From the NCBI GenBank assembly GCA_036939975.1, contig JALLPB010000291.1:1-18365 (forward strand): a stretch of 18,365 nt of DNA, given 5' to 3'. The DNA comes from Cyclostephanos tholiformis. Lineage: Eukaryota; Bacillariophyta; Thalassiosirophyceae; Thalassiosirales; Thalassiosiraceae. Position numbers and translations under genes: made by a program. The notes beneath the pieces are model-generated. The model saw only the letters and a program-made list of their open reading frames with translations, did not search any database and was not told the DNA's origin. Below are positions 15,269 through 18,365 of the stretch, in pieces (within the stretch, counting starts at the first letter, position 1; every line of letters begins with the position of its first letter).

Positions 15269-18248
15269 ATGACGACGATAAACCATCCTCCCGACCTATG
15301 CCAACCGCGAGGACGAAGACGACGGAGCCCCGCGCACCTCCTCGCGACGGCGCTCGTCCTCGCTTTCCCCACGACGGCGGTGGTCCATGCCCTGGACGCC
15401 GACTGCCAGCCCCCCGACGCCGATCCCTACACCGGCTACTCTCTGAAGCTAGGTTACGGATGTCAGCAATACGTCTACTGCACCTCCGGTACTATATCGT
15501 CTTGGCACGTCTGTACCAATGGCCTCCTCTTCAATGGCGACGTCGGCGTCGGGGGGATATGCGACTGGGCAGTCGCTGTATCGTGCCCGACTGACGACTC
15601 GGAGGTCGACGTTGTTGAGGATGCCAATGTCGTTGCCCCGGCGACCACGACGGGCACGACCACCGCCACCATCGCCGCCACGCAGGCGCAGTCGCCGGAC
15701 GTGCTTCCGTCGCTGCTGTCGCAGTCGTCCATGAACGACAACAATGACGACAAGGGCGATGATGTCGCTGACGGCGATAATCCCGAGAGCTATTTCTGCG
15801 GCGAGTCAGAGACCGACGCCGCCAAGCTATGCAAGCCATGTCCGTCGGGCAGGATGATCGAGTGCGGCGACAACTTCACCCACGGATGCTTCAGGGGCAT
15901 CACGTCGTGCTCCACCTCCGGCTCAATCTCCGGCTCAAGCACCGGCTCAACGTCGGAGTCCGAGTCGGGGGAGACCTTGACCTCGACTGGTACGTTCGCG
16001 GATGCCGTGAACTATTCCCTGACCGAAAACTTGGACGGCATCGTCGATTCTTACCACGAGCAGGTGCAGGTGAAGGAACAAGACCAAACGATGGAGGTGG
16101 GGCAGGATAATGACGGTGACGATGGCGGCGAAGGTGAAGGCGACGAGGCGGTATCAGGACCGACCCCTAGCAGCCCCGCCGCCACTCCCATCCCGTCTTT
16201 GTCGCCCACCCTGCCGCCGTACACGATGGCACCCTTCGTGCCATCATATTCCTCCGCGTCGAAGACCGTCATCGGATACTACGCATCGTGGCAGTGGTAC
16301 GATCGAAACAAGCTCGCCGATCCTGTCAATATCGATTTCACCAAATACACCCGAATCAACTTTGCCTTCTTCCAGCCAGATCTCGAGGGGAATCTCTACG
16401 GCACGGACGATTGGGCGGATCCGCAGTTGCTCTTCGGGCCGTACCTGTATGATACCAACATGCATTCCGACGATAATAAAAGGTGCTCGTGGGACAAGCC
16501 GAGGGAGACGACTTGCAACCATCACGATACGATGAAGGGGCTGCTTAATCTGGCGCAGAGCAAGGGCGTAGAGGTGTGGCCAAGCATCGGGGGGTGGACT
16601 CTCAGCGATAACTTCCCTACCATTGCCGCTGACGAGAAATTAAGGGAGAATTTCGCCCAGCAGTGCGTAGATCTTATCAGGGCTTATGGATTTGATGGTG
16701 AGTGTGTTGTGCGTGCTTTTTCGAGAGATGTGGAACGAAAAATGAAAGAGGACGATGTAGAGGACCAGAGCTTGGTGTTTTTTTTTGCTCGTTTGACTAT
16801 TTCGGTACCTTGTATCATGGATGTAACGCATTGCCGGAGTCGAAGCCAACCGATCTGAATTCCTAGATATACACTCATCAATGTTAATGACCCACTCCCA
16901 CTCAACTCTCAACTCCCAGGAATTGACATCGACTGGGAATATCCCGGATACGAAGATCACTCGGGCACCCCTGCTGATACGGAAAATTTCACCTTGCTAC
17001 TACAAGCCGTGCGCGCCAAGCTGGACGACCTGGGGGGATCCTACGGCCTCACCGCCGCCTTGCCATGCCCCGCCGACAAGGTAGAGAAGATACAGGTGTC
17101 CAAAATCCAAGAGTACCTTACAGAATTCAACCTTATGTCATATGACTTTCATGGAGCTTGGGACACGCTGACAGGAATCAACGCTCCCATGTTCGATCAG
17201 GGTTGGGGGGACAAGACCCAGCGGTGGAGCACGCACGGATGCGTCGAGACGTACTTGGATCACGGTGTGCCGTTAAATAAGATTAACATCGGCCTCCCAT
17301 TCTACGGTAGGTCGTTCACAAGAGCGACGGGGATGAAGCAATTTCATGGCGGGGCTGATGATATCAACTTTCACCTGGACGAGGGCAGTCCTCAGTATTT
17401 TAACATAGTGAACGAGCTTGGGAGGATGACGACGTACCGTCACGAGGAGACCCAGACGCAGTATGCTGTGTTCAATGAGGGGGATCGGGGATTGGTTAGT
17501 TATGACGATGCCAGGGCAATTTGTGATAAGGTCCACTATGCCAACGAGCGGGGACTTCGTGGATGTACGTAGCTATGTCTTAACTCTCTCTCTCTCGCTC
17601 TGTACTCAATTTTGATCTCTAACGTTTGAGTTCTTTTCACCTTCACGCCTCTATCAATCCACACCAGTCCTCATATGGGAAATTTCCGGAGATATGATAG
17701 ACATGGGAAACGGTCAAATTTCAACGCCCCTCATTGATGCTACTAACGCTAAAATATCGAATCCAAGCTTAGACTGCTCAGGCTTGCGAGATCCCGAGTG
17801 GGCGTTAAGTGATCAGGATTACCTGTATGCCCCCGACGAACCTGAAGTAGTGGACTGGTCGAATTATATTCCCCCTATCAGTATGGGTAGCGCAAATGAT
17901 TTTAATGGTGCTCAAGAAGACTATGTTGCCCCTATTAGTATGGGTAGCGCAAACGATAGCAATGGTTCTCAAGAAGAAGGATTTCCACCCATACCATCCA
18001 ATTCTGTGTCCGCGCTTAAGAGCGATGTTGGTTCTGACACGGCCGATTCAGGGTCAAATTCAAGCAGTAGCGGTGAAGCTTGTCCATTAAACTACACGGG
18101 ATATTATCCCACCGCACGGTGTGAGGCCTACGTTTACTGTACGGAAGGGGAAATAGTGGGGGCAGTCTTACCTTGTGTCCCTGGCACTTTGTTTGATGTC
18201 ACAATCGGCGTATGCACGTGGGCGGATTCTGTTCAATGCGGAAGTTGA
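15269..18248 (+). CDS. Secreted GH18 chitinase with chitin-binding modules at both ends (three exons)
   Basis: Exons 15269-16697, 16920-17564 and 17668-18248 join to 884 aa. After a basic N-terminus, a hydrophobic signal (about 22-41, AHLLATALVLAFPTTAVVHA) leads to a Cys-rich chitin-binding module (46-107) with YTGY, CQQYVYCTSG, C..GLLF and CDWA. Next come an acidic/Thr linker, a second Cys cluster (FCGESETDAAKLCKPCPSG to GITSC, ~177-216) of a type common in diatom secreted proteins, and a Ser/Gly/Glu linker. The GH18 barrel begins at KTVIGYYASW (332), has SIGGWTLSDNF, and the catalytic DGIDIDWE (476-483; acid Glu483) is rebuilt by splicing. NLMSYDFHGAWD, GLPFYGRSF and FLIWEISGD complete it. 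An imperfect duplication PISMGSAND precedes the C-terminal chitin-binding module (~829-882, YTGYYPTARCEAYVYCTEG). It hydrolyses beta-1,4-GlcNAc chains outside the cell or in the wall. Confidence 0.93.
16698..16919 (+). other. Intron 1 of the chitinase gene (222 nt, phase 1)
   Basis: Donor GATG|GTGAGT and acceptor TCCCAG|GAATTG. Splicing creates the Gly codon of the catalytic D-G-I-D-I-D-W-E motif. The unspliced frame ends at TGA 16856-16858. Confidence 0.92.
17565..17667 (+). other. Intron 2 of the chitinase gene (103 nt, phase 1)
   Basis: Donor GGAT|GTACGT and acceptor ACACCAG|TCCTC. Splicing gives RGFLIWEISGD, the expected last barrel strand with its conserved Trp. Confidence 0.88.
17872..17978 (+). 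repeat. 57-bp in-frame tandem duplication in the chitinase linker
   Basis: Two copies of a unit starting CCCCTATCAGTATGGGTAGC (17872 and 17929) encode PISMGSANDFNGAQED and PISMGSANDSNGSQEE. The copies have diverged at several bases. Confidence 0.85.
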
Positions 18249-18365
18249 GTAGGTAAAGCCTTTCACACAGCATGTCACGCAACAGAACAACATAATGCAG
18301 GAAAATTAAAAGGGAAAATTGTCAGAATGTCATCACGAAAGTCAACTATCAATTCATGGACCGCA

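Overview
This is nuclear DNA of a eukaryote. The best fit is a chitin-processing centric diatom or close relative; genus cannot be set from the sequence. Reasons: genes are interrupted by short GT-AG introns (79-222 nt, most of which restore conserved motifs exactly); there is a secreted GH18 chitinase with a diatom-like Cys-rich module, an SPX-glycerophosphodiester phosphodiesterase fusion, type II membrane glycosyltransferases, a cupin with a bipartite plastid-like leader, and large amounts of low-complexity triplet repeat.

Layout. 1-2.2 kb (accessory): two genes on the minus strand encode DUF6818-like (Myb/SANT-like) proteins. One is cut by the left edge. The other has a shifted 3' end caused by two homopolymer indels. 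Between them lie a cluster of inverted 8-mers and a 0.5 kb element with ~50-bp terminal inverted repeats inside TTAA sites, followed by a protein-like fragment. 2.5-5.6 kb (+): three-exon SPX-GDPD gene, 944 aa. 6.0-7.1 kb (-) and 7.7-8.8 kb (+): a divergent pair of Golgi-type glycosyltransferases (GT32-like and GT31/C1GALT1-like), with an imperfect inverted repeat in their shared upstream region. 9.3-10.3 kb (-): cupin related to 2,4'-dihydroxyacetophenone dioxygenase. 10.5-11.8 kb: C-rich DNA with a degenerate ~120-bp tandem repeat and no convincing gene. 11.95-12.27 kb: an exon-like orphan ORF. 12.7-13.7 kb: an Asp-rich low-complexity ORF with one membrane segment. 13.8-14.1 kb: an array of nested palindromes with an exact 28-bp period. 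14.2-14.7 kb: a predicted two-exon small gene just downstream of the array. 15.3-18.2 kb (+): three-exon secreted GH18 chitinase, 884 aa, with chitin-binding modules at both ends.

The well-supported genes fit a theme of secretory-pathway carbohydrate chemistry (two glycosyltransferases, one chitinase) plus phosphate-responsive lipid turnover (SPX-GDPD). They sit on both strands with separate promoters, so no operon-like co-expression is implied. The least explained signal is the 28-bp palindromic array at 13808-14093. No tRNA, rRNA or CRISPR array was seen. One ambiguous base (N) lies at 14870.
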